The notes under the pieces are model-generated. The model made no database searches and had not been told where the DNA came from. It worked only from the letters and a program-made list of their open reading frames with translations. A DNA stretch of 63,939 nt, taken from NCBI GenBank assembly GCA_903911085.1, contig CAIWCC010000051.1, positions 1-63,939 on the forward strand. The letters are read 5' to 3'. This stretch comes from an uncultured Bacteroidales bacterium (lineage in GTDB: Bacteria; Bacteroidota; Bacteroidia; Bacteroidales; Paludibacteraceae). Both the position numbers and the translations under genes were made by a program. This document shows positions 45,661 to 54,886 of the stretch, piece after piece; positions within the stretch are counted from its first letter, which is position 1; each line of letters starts with the position of its first letter.

Positions 45661-45837
45661 GAACCCCTAACCCCTAAAGGGGAATTAGGCAAGTACTTTC
45701 GACATATTTTTTTAATTAAAATAAATAACCAATACTAACTTCAACTCACATGTAGACAAGTAATTTGGTTGACAAAATATATTAAGAATCACAAATAATC
45801 AATACTAACCTAATTCCCCTTCAGGGGTTAGGGGTTA
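45661..45837. repeat. 28-bp inverted repeat pair in an intergenic gap
   Basis: The segment 45661-45689 (AACCCCTAACCCCTAAAGGGG then AATTAGG) is matched by 45810-45837 in reverse complement, with one mismatch, about 120 bp apart. The left copy begins 13 bp after the ATP-grasp stop codon; the right one ends 20 bp before the decarboxylase start. Together they would fold into a large hairpin or act as a mobile palindromic element. Confidence 0.85.
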
Positions 45838-45857
45838 AAATTAAAATTATTTCAATC

Positions 45858-47219
45858 ATGGAAAAAATAAGATACGAAAGACCGATAATTCAAAAAATGA
45901 ATACGGGACTTATGAATAAATTTGGAACACGTACTGAATATGAGCCAGTTACAAATATTGAAAGTATTTCAGTAAAAAGTTTGATAAATGACTATGGTAC
46001 ACCACTTTTTGTATTATCAGAAAAACAAATTCGCCGCAATTATCAAAATGCAAATCGAATATTTAAAACTCGATACCCTAAAGTTCAGTTTGCTTGGTCG
46101 TACAAAACCAACTATATGAATGCCGTATGTAGCATTTTTCATCAAGAGGGTTCTTGGGCAGAAGTAGTTTCTGGATTTGAGTATGAAAAAGCATTACAGA
46201 ATGGTGTTCCTGGAAATAAAATAATATTTAACGGACCTGACAAAACCGACGATCAATTGGTAAAAGCTGCCAAAAATAATTCATTGATTCACATTGACCA
46301 TTTTGACGAGTTGTATTCTTTGATTCGTTTAAGCGAAGAAAACAGTTTAAAACCACGCGTGGCAATAAGAGTAAATATGGATACAGGCATTTATCCAAAA
46401 TGGGATAGGTTTGGATTTAACTTCGAAAACGGACAAGCTTGGAATGCTATTACCCGTATTATAAATTCAGAAAACCTTGATTTAGTGGGACTTCATTGTC
46501 ATATTGGTACATTTATGTTATCACCGTCAGCTTATGCAATAGCCTCAACCAAATTATGTGAATTGACATGGAGCATTAAAGAAAAATACAATAAAATTAT
46601 TCAATATATTGATCTTGGAGGTGGTTTTCCATCTGCCAACACACTAAAAGGGGCTTATTTGCCTGGTTCTGATACAGTTCCATCAATCGATCAATTTGCA
46701 GATGCTATTACAGATGTGATTCTTGGTTACGGTTTCAAGCAAGAAGACTTGCCATTGCTTATTCTAGAATCGGGAAGAGTACTAATTGACGATGCTGGTT
46801 ATTTGTTGGGGAGTGTGTTAGCTACCAAACGACTATCGGATGGACGAAGAGCCACAATTCTTAATTTTGGTGTAAATACATTATTTACTGCATTTTGGTA
46901 CGATCATAAAATTAGTCCAGCGCAAGCATTTGGAAGTCATACCGAAGAAATGGTAATGTATGGTCCACTTTGCATGAATATTGATATTGTGCGCGAAAGT
47001 ATCACCTTTCCATTACTCGAAAAGGGAGATAATGTAGTGGTGCACAAAGTTGGAGCATATAATATGACTCAATGGATGCAATTTATTACTTTGCGACCAA
47101 ATATTGTTTTGATTGATAATGAAAATAATACGCATATAATTCGTAAAGCTGAAACGTTAGATAATTTGCAAACAAATGAACAACTTCCAGAACATTTAAA
47201 AAAACAAACGTTGAAATAA
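45858..47219 (+). CDS. PLP-dependent decarboxylase (DapDC/ODC-like fold type III)
   Basis: A 453-residue protein with the alanine-racemase-like barrel of diaminopimelate/arginine decarboxylases. The PLP-lysine region is VQFAWSYKTNYMNAV, the His segment is GLHCHIGTFMLSP, the glycine-rich phosphate loop is YIDLGGGFPSA, and LILESGRVLIDDAGYLLG and the C-terminal VVVHKVGAYNMTQWMQF follow. These match diaminopimelate decarboxylase relatives more than ornithine decarboxylase, but the cluster context suggests a specialised substrate rather than lysine synthesis. It sits between the ATP-grasp gene and the urea transporter/M23 fusion. Confidence 0.85.
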   Translation: MEKIRYERPIIQKMNTGLMNKFGTRTEYEPVTNIESISVKSLINDYGTPLFVLSEKQIRRNYQNANRIFKTRYPKVQFAWSYKTNYMNAVCSIFHQEGSWAEVVSGFEYEKALQNGVPGNKIIFNGPDKTDDQLVKAAKNNSLIHIDHFDELYSLIRLSEENSLKPRVAIRVNMDTGIYPKWDRFGFNFENGQAWNAITRIINSENLDLVGLHCHIGTFMLSPSAYAIASTKLCELTWSIKEKYNKIIQYIDLGGGFPSANTLKGAYLPGSDTVPSIDQFADAITDVILGYGFKQEDLPLLILESGRVLIDDAGYLLGSVLATKRLSDGRRATILNFGVNTLFTAFWYDHKISPAQAFGSHTEEMVMYGPLCMNIDIVRESITFPLLEKGDNVVVHKVGAYNMTQWMQFITLRPNIVLIDNENNTHIIRKAETLDNLQTNEQLPEHLKKQTLK

Positions 47220-47301
47220 TTGGCCTAAAACAGGGTCTAAAGACACAGTTTGGGTGGTTTGGTAAAAAATTAAAGAACGAAGCAAAACTTTATTAATCTG
47301 A

Positions 47302-49506
47302 ATGAAAAACTCAATTAAATCCTTCAATAACTTAATTCTACCAGCCACGTTGAATAGTTATTCAGTTATTTTCTTTTTTAATAACAGACTATTGGCAACT
47401 GTATTGTTGCTAGTTTCATTTTTTAATTTTTATGCAGGATTGAGTGGATTAATTGCAGTTTTGGTTACTGTATTGATAGCCAATTCAATGGGATTTGATA
47501 AGCAACAGCTTAAACAAGGGCTTTTTAGTTTCAATGCACTTTTGACTGGTTTAGGCATGGGAACATTTTTTGATCCAGGTTTAGTGTATTTTAGCTTATT
47601 AATACTTGCTGCTTTACTTTCACTTATTCTTTCAGTAACACTTGGGGGTTGGTTAAATAAGTATGGTTTACCAGTGTTAAGTATTCCATTTGTTTTTGCT
47701 TTTTGGTTTATTGTCTTACCATCTTCACAATTCGAAAACCTTGGTTTAACACAACGTAATGTCTACTGGATGAACGAGGTATACGATTTGGGAGGAAATT
47801 CATTATTGAACTTTTTTCAGACTGTCGATTCTTTACCAGTTCATAATTTGGTTGGAATTTATCTCCGTTCTTTGAGCTCAATTTTCTTTCAAGACAATTT
47901 AATTACAGGATTACTTATTGCCATTGGTTTGTTAATTTGTTCGAGAATTACGTTTTCATTATCGATAATTGGTTTTTTATCAGCCTATTTTTTTGCACAG
48001 TTTTCGGGTTCGGAAACTGCAAGTATTACATACTATAATATTGGAGCTAATTATATAATGGTGGCAATTGCCATGGGTGCATTTTTTGTAATTCCATCGC
48101 GTTATTCCTATATGTGGACTATTTTGTTGGTTCCACTTACTTCATTGGTTTTATTGTTTTTCAATAAGTTGTTTGGATTCATACAGTTACCCGTTTTTTC
48201 GTTGCCATTTTCGTTTGTCGTAATATTCTTTGTTTATTTTTTGATTTTACGAAAAAATCCAACCAAACTATTGCTAACACCTATTCAGTATTATTCTCCT
48301 GAAATAAACCTTTATACTTTTAACAATAATAAGGCTCGACTATCACATTTATTATATTATCCACTTTATTTACCTTTTTGGGGTGAGTGGACTGTAACGC
48401 AAGGACATGATGGAAATCATACTCACAAAGGTGACTGGGGAAAAGCTTTTGATTTTATGTTGTTTGATAATGAGTTGAAAACTTATAATTCAAATGGATT
48501 ATTGTGTGAAAATTATTATTGTTATAATAAACCTATTTTAGCGCCAGCAGATGGAATTGTTGAAGCAATTTATGATCACATTGATGACAACGAAATAGGC
48601 AAAGTGAATACCAATAATAATTGGGGAAATACTATCATAATTACACATTTAACTGGACTTTATACTCAAATGAGTCACTTGAAAAAACATTCATTTAAAG
48701 TGAATATTGGTGATTTTGTTCGTAGAGGAGATATATTGGCAGTTTGTGGTAATTCGGGACGTTCGCCCGAACCACATTTACATTTTCAAGTACAGACATC
48801 GCCAATTTTAGGTTCAAAAACAATTGATTATCCTTTTGCATATTACAACCTAAATCAAGATCCGGAACAAAAATTGTTGCAATTTTCTAAACCTATAGAT
48901 GCTCAAGTAGTTTCAGGAATAAACTTGAACAATTTTCTTAAAACAGCGTTTGATATAATGCCTAACACAACATTAAAATTTCAATATAATGTTAGCAATG
49001 GAACTGAATTGAAAGAACAATGGGAAGCATTTACTGATGCTTATAATTACAAATACTTGTATTGTAAAGAAACAGAATCAAGTGCTTATTATGTAGATGA
49101 TGGTTCGATGTTCTACTTTACAGCATTTTACGGAAATAAAAAATCTTTACTATATTATTTCTACTTAACATCATACAAAGTTTTTTTAGGCGAAACAAAC
49201 AATGTTGAAGTTATTGATGCTATGCCACTGAATATCATACAAAATAAGAAAATTAGTATTCTATTACACGATTTCATAGCACCATTTTATAATTATATTA
49301 AAGTATTGTATTCTATAAAAACAGAATCTGTTGATAATCCATTCGACACTTCAAAATTAGTTTTGAATTCAAAAATTCAAATTTCAGTTTTTGGAAAACT
49401 TAAAAGTGAAAGTAAAAGTAGCATTACTTTAAGTGAAAATATCATTAAAGAATTTACATACAAAACAAAGAAAATTAGTATAAAAGCTAGATGTATAAAT
49501 TCATAA
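47302..49506 (+). CDS. Urea transporter fused to an M23 peptidase domain
   Basis: A 734-residue membrane protein. The first 315 residues form a urea-transporter domain with about ten helices and two copies of the family signature LPxx(S/T)xPF: LPVLSIPF near residues 123-130 and LPVFSLPF near 296-303. After a linker, residues about 355-500 are a LytM/M23 zinc-peptidase domain: NHTHKGDWGKAFDF (zinc His375, Asp384 or 378), PILAPADGIVEAIY, MSHL, GDILAVCGNSG and PHLHF (His492, His494). The C-terminal 230 residues are unrecognised. Topology would place the peptidase in the periplasm. Fusions of this kind are known in some bacteria; the substrate is uncertain. Its stop overlaps the next gene by 16 bp. 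Confidence 0.85.
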   Translation: MKNSIKSFNNLILPATLNSYSVIFFFNNRLLATVLLLVSFFNFYAGLSGLIAVLVTVLIANSMGFDKQQLKQGLFSFNALLTGLGMGTFFDPGLVYFSLLILAALLSLILSVTLGGWLNKYGLPVLSIPFVFAFWFIVLPSSQFENLGLTQRNVYWMNEVYDLGGNSLLNFFQTVDSLPVHNLVGIYLRSLSSIFFQDNLITGLLIAIGLLICSRITFSLSIIGFLSAYFFAQFSGSETASITYYNIGANYIMVAIAMGAFFVIPSRYSYMWTILLVPLTSLVLLFFNKLFGFIQLPVFSLPFSFVVIFFVYFLILRKNPTKLLLTPIQYYSPEINLYTFNNNKARLSHLLYYPLYLPFWGEWTVTQGHDGNHTHKGDWGKAFDFMLFDNELKTYNSNGLLCENYYCYNKPILAPADGIVEAIYDHIDDNEIGKVNTNNNWGNTIIITHLTGLYTQMSHLKKHSFKVNIGDFVRRGDILAVCGNSGRSPEPHLHFQVQTSPILGSKTIDYPFAYYNLNQDPEQKLLQFSKPIDAQVVSGINLNNFLKTAFDIMPNTTLKFQYNVSNGTELKEQWEAFTDAYNYKYLYCKETESSAYYVDDGSMFYFTAFYGNKKSLLYYFYLTSYKVFLGETNNVEVIDAMPLNIIQNKKISILLHDFIAPFYNYIKVLYSIKTESVDNPFDTSKLVLNSKIQISVFGKLKSESKSSITLSENIIKEFTYKTKKISIKARCINS

Positions 49507-50663
49507 TAATTCCCTTGTTTTTTGTTTCACAGTTGGTCAATGCTCAACAACCTATTAGCTTTCAATTGGCCGATAGTATTACAAATCAGTGTTATTTGAA
49601 CGGTGATTGGGATAAGTTGATTAATTTTGGTGAAGAAGCATTAAGACAAGATATTGATTTTAAGAAACTTCATAAACGGATAGGTTATGCTTATTTTGCA
49701 AAAGGCAAATATTTTTCTGCTCAAAAACAATTTGAAAAAGCATTATCATTTGATAATTCCGATTTGGATACAAGGGCTTACCTATATTATTGCGGATTAA
49801 ATCTAGGCAACAAAACTTTAACAGGTTTTCATGCAAGTAAATTGCCTTCAGAAACTCAGAAAAAAATGAGTATTAAATCATTTAAATTGATTGATGCACT
49901 TGATGCTGAGTATAATTATAAATCGAATGATGATAGTTTGGGAATTCGCTCAAATCCAAATTATTATAGAATGGGTGTTGATACAAAGTTGTCTAATAGA
50001 ATTAACTTATATCAATCGATTTCACAATATAATCAATATGTGAATGTTACAACCGCTACCAAGCAAACTGAGTATTTCGGTTCTTTAAATTGTATAATTT
50101 CATCAAAATTGAACATGGACGTTGCATTTCACTATTTAAATACAAAAGTTGATACAACATTATTTCCAGGATATATGTATTATGGAAAAATATCATCAAA
50201 ATTTAATCGATTTGATTTTGGCGTGAGTGGTTCTTTAATGACAAATGCATTGGGCAACTTTGGTCAGATAAATGCTCATTTTGGTTTATCATTGCTCGAA
50301 ACCAATTTATATATAAAAACTATTTTAACCAGAATGATAGAGAATAAAGTAAACACTACTTACGATAGCAATAACAATAGATTTGTTTTTTCGCAAGCGG
50401 CAGGAGCTCATATTCTTAAACCACTATGGCTAGAAGCAAATGTAACTTTAGGTAATATAAAGAATTACAACGATAATAATGGTTTGTATATTTATAATTC
50501 CCTCGATCCCACAACTTTCAGAACTGGTTTAACTTCTATAATTAAAATTAACAGTAAATTATCATTGGTTGGAAATTACACTTACGACCTAAAAAAAATC
50601 GAACAAACAACAATAAATTATAATCAACATTCATTTTCAACAGGAATAATATGGAAACTTTAA
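49491..50663 (+). CDS. Exported TPR protein with outer-membrane barrel-like C-terminus
   Basis: A 390-residue exported protein with a signal peptide ending at VNAQQ. It begins with TPR-like repeats (about residues 30-115: GYAYFAKGKYFSAQKQFEKAL). The rest (about 155-390) is beta-rich with repeated aromatic amphipathic strands and ends in an aromatic C-terminal strand (HSFSTGIIWKL), as in outer-membrane barrels. It overlaps the fusion gene by 16 bp and the next TPR gene by 13 bp, so the last three genes are one unit. Function unknown. Confidence 0.72.
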   Translation: MYKFIIIPLFFVSQLVNAQQPISFQLADSITNQCYLNGDWDKLINFGEEALRQDIDFKKLHKRIGYAYFAKGKYFSAQKQFEKALSFDNSDLDTRAYLYYCGLNLGNKTLTGFHASKLPSETQKKMSIKSFKLIDALDAEYNYKSNDDSLGIRSNPNYYRMGVDTKLSNRINLYQSISQYNQYVNVTTATKQTEYFGSLNCIISSKLNMDVAFHYLNTKVDTTLFPGYMYYGKISSKFNRFDFGVSGSLMTNALGNFGQINAHFGLSLLETNLYIKTILTRMIENKVNTTYDSNNNRFVFSQAAGAHILKPLWLEANVTLGNIKNYNDNNGLYIYNSLDPTTFRTGLTSIIKINSKLSLVGNYTYDLKKIEQTTINYNQHSFSTGIIWKL

Positions 50664-51271
50664 AAAGAATCACAATTGTAGCAAGTTTTAGTTTGCTATT
50701 TATCAGTGCAATAGCACAAAGTTCTGCTGTTATGCAAGCTGCATTTTCAAAAAGTTATGTTTCGGAGCAAGCTGGAAACTTTACTGGAGCCATTAGCGAT
50801 TTAAAATCGGTGTATAAAGCCAACGATTATGTGGTAAATGTTCGACTTGGCTGGCTTTATTATAATGCCAAACAATATTCCGAATCCATTAAATATTATG
50901 ACATTGCGGTTGCTCTCAAACCTTACGCCATCGAAGCACGTTTTGGTTGTGTAAAACCATTGAGTGCTATCGAGAACTGGGAAAAAGTGAAAGAACATTA
51001 TTTGCAAATACTTAAAATAGATCCACAAAACACTGTTGCAAACTATTGGATAGGAGTAATTTATTATAACCGAAAAGACTATGCTAGAGCAACAAACTAT
51101 TTTGGAAAAAATTTTAATCTCTATCCTTTGGACTATGATTCGGTAATTATGCTTGCGTGGTCTAAATTAAACAGTGGTAAACAAGCCGATGCAAGTATTT
51201 TATTTAATCAAGCTTTGATTATTCGTCCTGCAGATAGTTCTGCATTAGCTGGATTGAAACAAATAAAGTAA
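50651..51271 (+). CDS. Periplasmic TPR protein
   Basis: A 206-residue exported protein with a signal peptide ending near SAIAQ and about five TPR units (LKSVYKANDYVVNVRLGWLYYNAKQY; LKIDPQNTVANYWIGVIYYNRKDY). Such proteins act as scaffolds in envelope complexes. It starts inside the end of the previous gene (13 bp overlap) and closes the set. A strong terminator follows at 51323. Confidence 0.75.
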   Translation: METLKRITIVASFSLLFISAIAQSSAVMQAAFSKSYVSEQAGNFTGAISDLKSVYKANDYVVNVRLGWLYYNAKQYSESIKYYDIAVALKPYAIEARFGCVKPLSAIENWEKVKEHYLQILKIDPQNTVANYWIGVIYYNRKDYARATNYFGKNFNLYPLDYDSVIMLAWSKLNSGKQADASILFNQALIIRPADSSALAGLKQIK

Positions 51272-51322
51272 ATCTGTAAATATATTATTTTACGTTTTTG
51301 TAATTTAACTTACTAAAATATT

Positions 51323-51372
51323 AATGACCAAAATCAGTACATGTTTTATAGTACGGATTTTGGTCATTTTTT
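51323..51372 (+). terminator. Terminator of the 44-51 kb gene set
   Basis: A 13-bp stem (51323-51335 with 51356-51368), extended by an inner GTAC/GTAC pairing, and followed by a T-run. It separates the set from the DEAD-box helicase gene. Confidence 0.9.
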
Positions 51373-51423
51373 TTAATTGTATTTTTGATGAAAAAATAGC
51401 CATATAAATTCCTAAAAAACAAT

Positions 51424-51431
51424 TACCTTTG
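51424..51431 (+). promoter_or_regulatory. Candidate -7 box (TACCTTTG) for the DbpA-like helicase
   Basis: A full octamer match 49 bp before the ATG, right after the terminator. No TTTG partner is seen at the normal spacing. Confidence 0.45.
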
Positions 51432-51480
51432 TTCGATTATAAAAATAATTAATAGTATTTCAACAAATTACATATAGACC

Positions 51481-52872
51481 ATGACATTTTCGGATTTAGG
51501 GATTAACGCAGCAATCAATCAAGCACTTGAAGAAAATAAAATTTCTGTACCCACAGATATTCAAATTCAAACAATACCGCATATTTTAGAAAACCTTTCG
51601 GATTTGGTGGCTGTGGCTCAAACAGGAACTGGTAAAACAGCCGCTTTTTGTTTGCCTATTCTTCAAACTATCGACCCCAAATTAGCCAAAATTCAAGCTT
51701 TGGTATTGGTTCCTACGCGAGAACTTGGGCAACAAGTGGCACGAGAATTTTTTCTTTTTTCCAAACATTTATCTCGTGTTTTTGCCGAAGCAGTTTATGG
51801 CGGCGCACCAATTGAGGAACAAATACAAAAACTGAAACGTGCAACACATGTGGTGGTAGCAACTCCTGGTCGTCTGCTCGACTTATTAGATAGAGGTGCT
51901 ATTAATCTACAGGATTTGAAATACTTAGTACTTGACGAAGCCGACGAAATGATGAATATGGGTTTTAAAACCGAAATTGATCAAATTCTCAAATCTTGCA
52001 AAAATAATATCACAAAGATGTTATTTACAGCAACGATGTCAAGCGATGTAAATCAAATTATTAGTAATTATTTACGTCCCAAATATATCGAAATTCGTAT
52101 CAATGCTGAAGAATTTATAAATCAAAAAATTGATCATAAGTATCTAATATATAAGCAAGGAGATAAAATTGATTATTTGAAAGCATTTTTGAGTGATCAC
52201 CAAAATCAACGTGGTATAGCATTCTGTCGCACAAAAATTGCTACCAAAAGACTGGCGAAACAATTGGCTGGTTTTGAAGTAGTAGCTGATGCACTACATG
52301 GCAATTTGAATCAGGAGATGCGCGACAAAGTGATGCGTGGATTTAAAAAAGGTAGAATTAATTTGCTGGTAGCCACCGATATAGCAGCACGTGGAATTGA
52401 TGTTAAAGATTTGGATTATATTATTCATTATCATTTGCCCGAAAAGTCCGAACATTATACACATCGAAGTGGTAGAACGGCTCGTGCAGGCAAAACAGGG
52501 GTTTCAGTTTGCATGGTAAAGTCAGATAACTTGCAAGAAATCAAAACCTTAGAATCCGAATTGAAAATACAATTTTCGTCCATAAATATTCAACCAAAGC
52601 CTGAAAAACAAAGTCTACCAATCACTATTTATATAAATATTGGCTTTGCTCAAGGCTTTACCAAGGGCAATCTACGTGAATTTCTTGTTGAAGAAGCAGG
52701 ATTGAATATGGATAGCATTCAAAATATTACAGTGGAAGACAATCGTTCATATTTTACAATCTCACAGAAATACGAACAGCAAATTTACATTAATTTAAAA
52801 GGTTATAAATTAGCTCATCGAAATTTAAAACTTACTTTAGATGGTGCAAATAGTAAACGTAATATTTATTGA
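51481..52872 (+). CDS. DEAD-box RNA helicase with DbpA-type RNA-binding domain
   Basis: A 463-residue ATP-dependent RNA helicase. N-terminal Q motif (IPTDIQIQTIP-like), Walker A AQTGTGKTAA, motif Ia PTRELGQQVA, motif II VLDEADEMMNMGF, motif III SATMS, and in the second domain ATDIAARGIDV and HRSGRTARAGK. The C-terminal 80 residues (ITIYINIGFAQGFTKGNLREFLVEEAGL) match the DbpA RNA-binding domain, which targets 23S rRNA in other species. Cytoplasmic, likely in ribosome assembly or RNA decay. I do not assign a gene symbol without a family search. Confidence 0.92.
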   Translation: MTFSDLGINAAINQALEENKISVPTDIQIQTIPHILENLSDLVAVAQTGTGKTAAFCLPILQTIDPKLAKIQALVLVPTRELGQQVAREFFLFSKHLSRVFAEAVYGGAPIEEQIQKLKRATHVVVATPGRLLDLLDRGAINLQDLKYLVLDEADEMMNMGFKTEIDQILKSCKNNITKMLFTATMSSDVNQIISNYLRPKYIEIRINAEEFINQKIDHKYLIYKQGDKIDYLKAFLSDHQNQRGIAFCRTKIATKRLAKQLAGFEVVADALHGNLNQEMRDKVMRGFKKGRINLLVATDIAARGIDVKDLDYIIHYHLPEKSEHYTHRSGRTARAGKTGVSVCMVKSDNLQEIKTLESELKIQFSSINIQPKPEKQSLPITIYINIGFAQGFTKGNLREFLVEEAGLNMDSIQNITVEDNRSYFTISQKYEQQIYINLKGYKLAHRNLKLTLDGANSKRNIY

Positions 52873-52931
52873 GAAATATCAAGTATAATTTTGTGATTTA
52901 TAATTTCAAATAAAATTATTTTCAAAAAAAA

Positions 52932-53633
52932 ATGAAAATAATAACTAATATAATACTACTTTTTATTGTTATACAAACTGCTGTTTCACAAGAGAATGCG
53001 AAACAAAAGCCTTTTGTATTTTTCCCAGGAGCATATCAAAAGTGGGATTACAAAATTAGTGCGGGTCTAAGTTTAACCAGACTACCAAATGAAATTGTAG
53101 AAGAAGAAATCAATACTTTGCCAATGTTGAATGCAGATTTCAAAATGGGACTTCCTCATAAATTTATGCTAAATACGAAAATTAACACGAATTATATTTC
53201 AAATATGGTTTCATTGGCACTCCAAAAAAATATAATTGATAAGAAATTCGCATTGGCAGCAGGTGTTAATGGTTCAATCTGGTATGGGCAACTTCATCAA
53301 GAAATTTTTAGATTGAATGCTTTTGGTTTAATATTAAATCCATACATAGTTGGTGGTGTACATTTCGATGACATATATTTATCTATGAAACTCGAAAATC
53401 AATTTGGGACTATGAGAACTTTTTCTAATGGAACTGCACTTGGCAAAAGCAATCAACCTAATTCAGCGTATTCCTTCACCTTTAATATCGAGCAACCCCT
53501 GTGGAATAATCATTGGGTGGCGTTGGGTTTAAAACTAAATTATGCAAAGTTCAATTATCAATCTTGGCTTACTTATAGTGCTATTGATCAGTATCTTCTT
53601 TATCCAGAATACTCGTTTACAATTATCTTTTAA
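52932..53633 (+). CDS. Unknown outer-membrane protein
   Basis: A 233-residue exported protein (signal to about TAVSQ) with amphipathic beta strands over most of its length (KFMLNTKINTNYIS; ALGLKLNYAKFNYQSW) and a C-terminal strand YPEYSFTIIF, which suggests a small outer-membrane barrel. No family recognised. It lies 8-14 bp before the glycerophosphodiesterase lipoprotein gene and after a helicase gene, so it is probably first in a three-gene set. Confidence 0.65.
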   Translation: MKIITNIILLFIVIQTAVSQENAKQKPFVFFPGAYQKWDYKISAGLSLTRLPNEIVEEEINTLPMLNADFKMGLPHKFMLNTKINTNYISNMVSLALQKNIIDKKFALAAGVNGSIWYGQLHQEIFRLNAFGLILNPYIVGGVHFDDIYLSMKLENQFGTMRTFSNGTALGKSNQPNSAYSFTFNIEQPLWNNHWVALGLKLNYAKFNYQSWLTYSAIDQYLLYPEYSFTIIF

Positions 53634-53644
53634 TAACAAAATTG

Positions 53645-54886
53645 ATGATGAAAATTAAGTTATTTGGGTTATTTGCAATAATGAATTTGCTTACATCATG
53701 TTACAATGATTATCAGCCACTTGCCATTCCAATGAACGGAACATTGGGTTTGTTGGTTGGCACAATACCCTTAACTGATTCGATGACATCAAAAATTGAG
53801 GGTATTTATACTGTCAATTCTTCATTGTTGGGTAATAAAGTTGTATTTAAAGCCATTGGTAAAAATATTTCTGTTTTTGCTCAAAAAAACGAATCTTATA
53901 TTGTACTTCGATGTGGTTACAAAGATTCTACAATTATAATGGAAGGATATTGGCGATATGCTTCCAATTCAGAAACAGGTCTTATCTCAATGATTATCAG
54001 TCCCGAAAATGGTGCAAAAGAGATTATTAAAGGAGTTAAACCATCGAATATAATTGTTAATGCAAATTCAGGTAACAATGATGATTATCCAACCAATAAA
54101 TTTGATGCAACTTACTCAAAACCTATAATAAAACCTTCTAATTCATTTTGGATTATTGCCCACAGAGGCGGCGGGAGAAATACAGATATGTTACCAGCTT
54201 CCGAAAACTCATTGGGAATAATTAAATATGCTGAAAAATTTGGAGCCAACGCCATCGAAATTGATGTTAGACTTACCAAAGATGGCACTCCTGTACTATT
54301 TCACGACGAAATAATGAGTAAACGATTGATAAATGAAGACTATTTTATTGGCTCTATTTCAGATTATAGCTTTGCTCAATTACGTTCATTTTGCACTTTG
54401 AAACATGGTGAACGAATTCCTACATTGGAAGAAGCATTGAAAACTGTAGTTGATAGTACAAATCTTAAATTGGTATGGTTGGACATTAAAGCATTAGGAA
54501 TGACAAGCAAATTAGTGGAATTACAAACAAAATACCAAAACTTGGCAGCTCAAAAAGGAAAAAAGCTTGAAATATTAATTGGAATACCTGATATTGGGGT
54601 TTTTAATGAAATTACCAATTTCTCAAATTTTCAGAATTATCCAACTGTTTGTGAACTCGATGAAAGTTATGTTACTCAATCAAAATCACTTGTTTGGGCA
54701 CCTCGTTGGTCGTTGGGTTTAATCGACGATAGAGTAAATGCTATGCATAGTAGCGGTTACAGGTGTTTTGTATGGACGATAGATGCCACTGAATTAGTGC
54801 GTTCGTTTGTCAAAAAAGGAAGTTTTGATGGAATTGTTACTAATTATCCAAGTATTGTTGCTTATGAATATTATACATCCGAATAA
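53645..54886 (+). CDS. Glycerophosphodiester phosphodiesterase family lipoprotein
   Basis: About 413 residues. Starts at TTG 53642, ATG 53645 or ATG 53648 are equally possible; I use 53645. The lipobox Cys lies in NLLTSCYNDY. A novel N-terminal region of about 150 residues precedes the GDPD TIM barrel: IIAHRGGG, ENSLGIIKYAEKFGANAIEIDVRLTKDG with TPVLFHDE, IPTLEEAL, and the late VWTID. Substrates of the family are glycerophosphodiesters. The last 23 bp overlap the start of the next gene. Envelope lipid turnover is a reasonable inference. Confidence 0.88.
   Translation: MMKIKLFGLFAIMNLLTSCYNDYQPLAIPMNGTLGLLVGTIPLTDSMTSKIEGIYTVNSSLLGNKVVFKAIGKNISVFAQKNESYIVLRCGYKDSTIIMEGYWRYASNSETGLISMIISPENGAKEIIKGVKPSNIIVNANSGNNDDYPTNKFDATYSKPIIKPSNSFWIIAHRGGGRNTDMLPASENSLGIIKYAEKFGANAIEIDVRLTKDGTPVLFHDEIMSKRLINEDYFIGSISDYSFAQLRSFCTLKHGERIPTLEEALKTVVDSTNLKLVWLDIKALGMTSKLVELQTKYQNLAAQKGKKLEILIGIPDIGVFNEITNFSNFQNYPTVCELDESYVTQSKSLVWAPRWSLGLIDDRVNAMHSSGYRCFVWTIDATELVRSFVKKGSFDGIVTNYPSIVAYEYYTSE

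Noticed and set aside
44227-47219. PQQ biosynthesis cluster
   Set aside because: Only a PqqD-like protein is present; no PqqA peptide, PqqE radical SAM enzyme, PqqB or PqqC is seen.
45858-47219. lysA, diaminopimelate decarboxylase for lysine synthesis
   Set aside because: The fold and motifs fit, but the neighbours do not belong to lysine synthesis; the specific substrate is left open.
47302-49506. Urease-linked urea uptake
   Set aside because: No urease subunit or accessory gene is in the window, and the fused peptidase suggests a different role.
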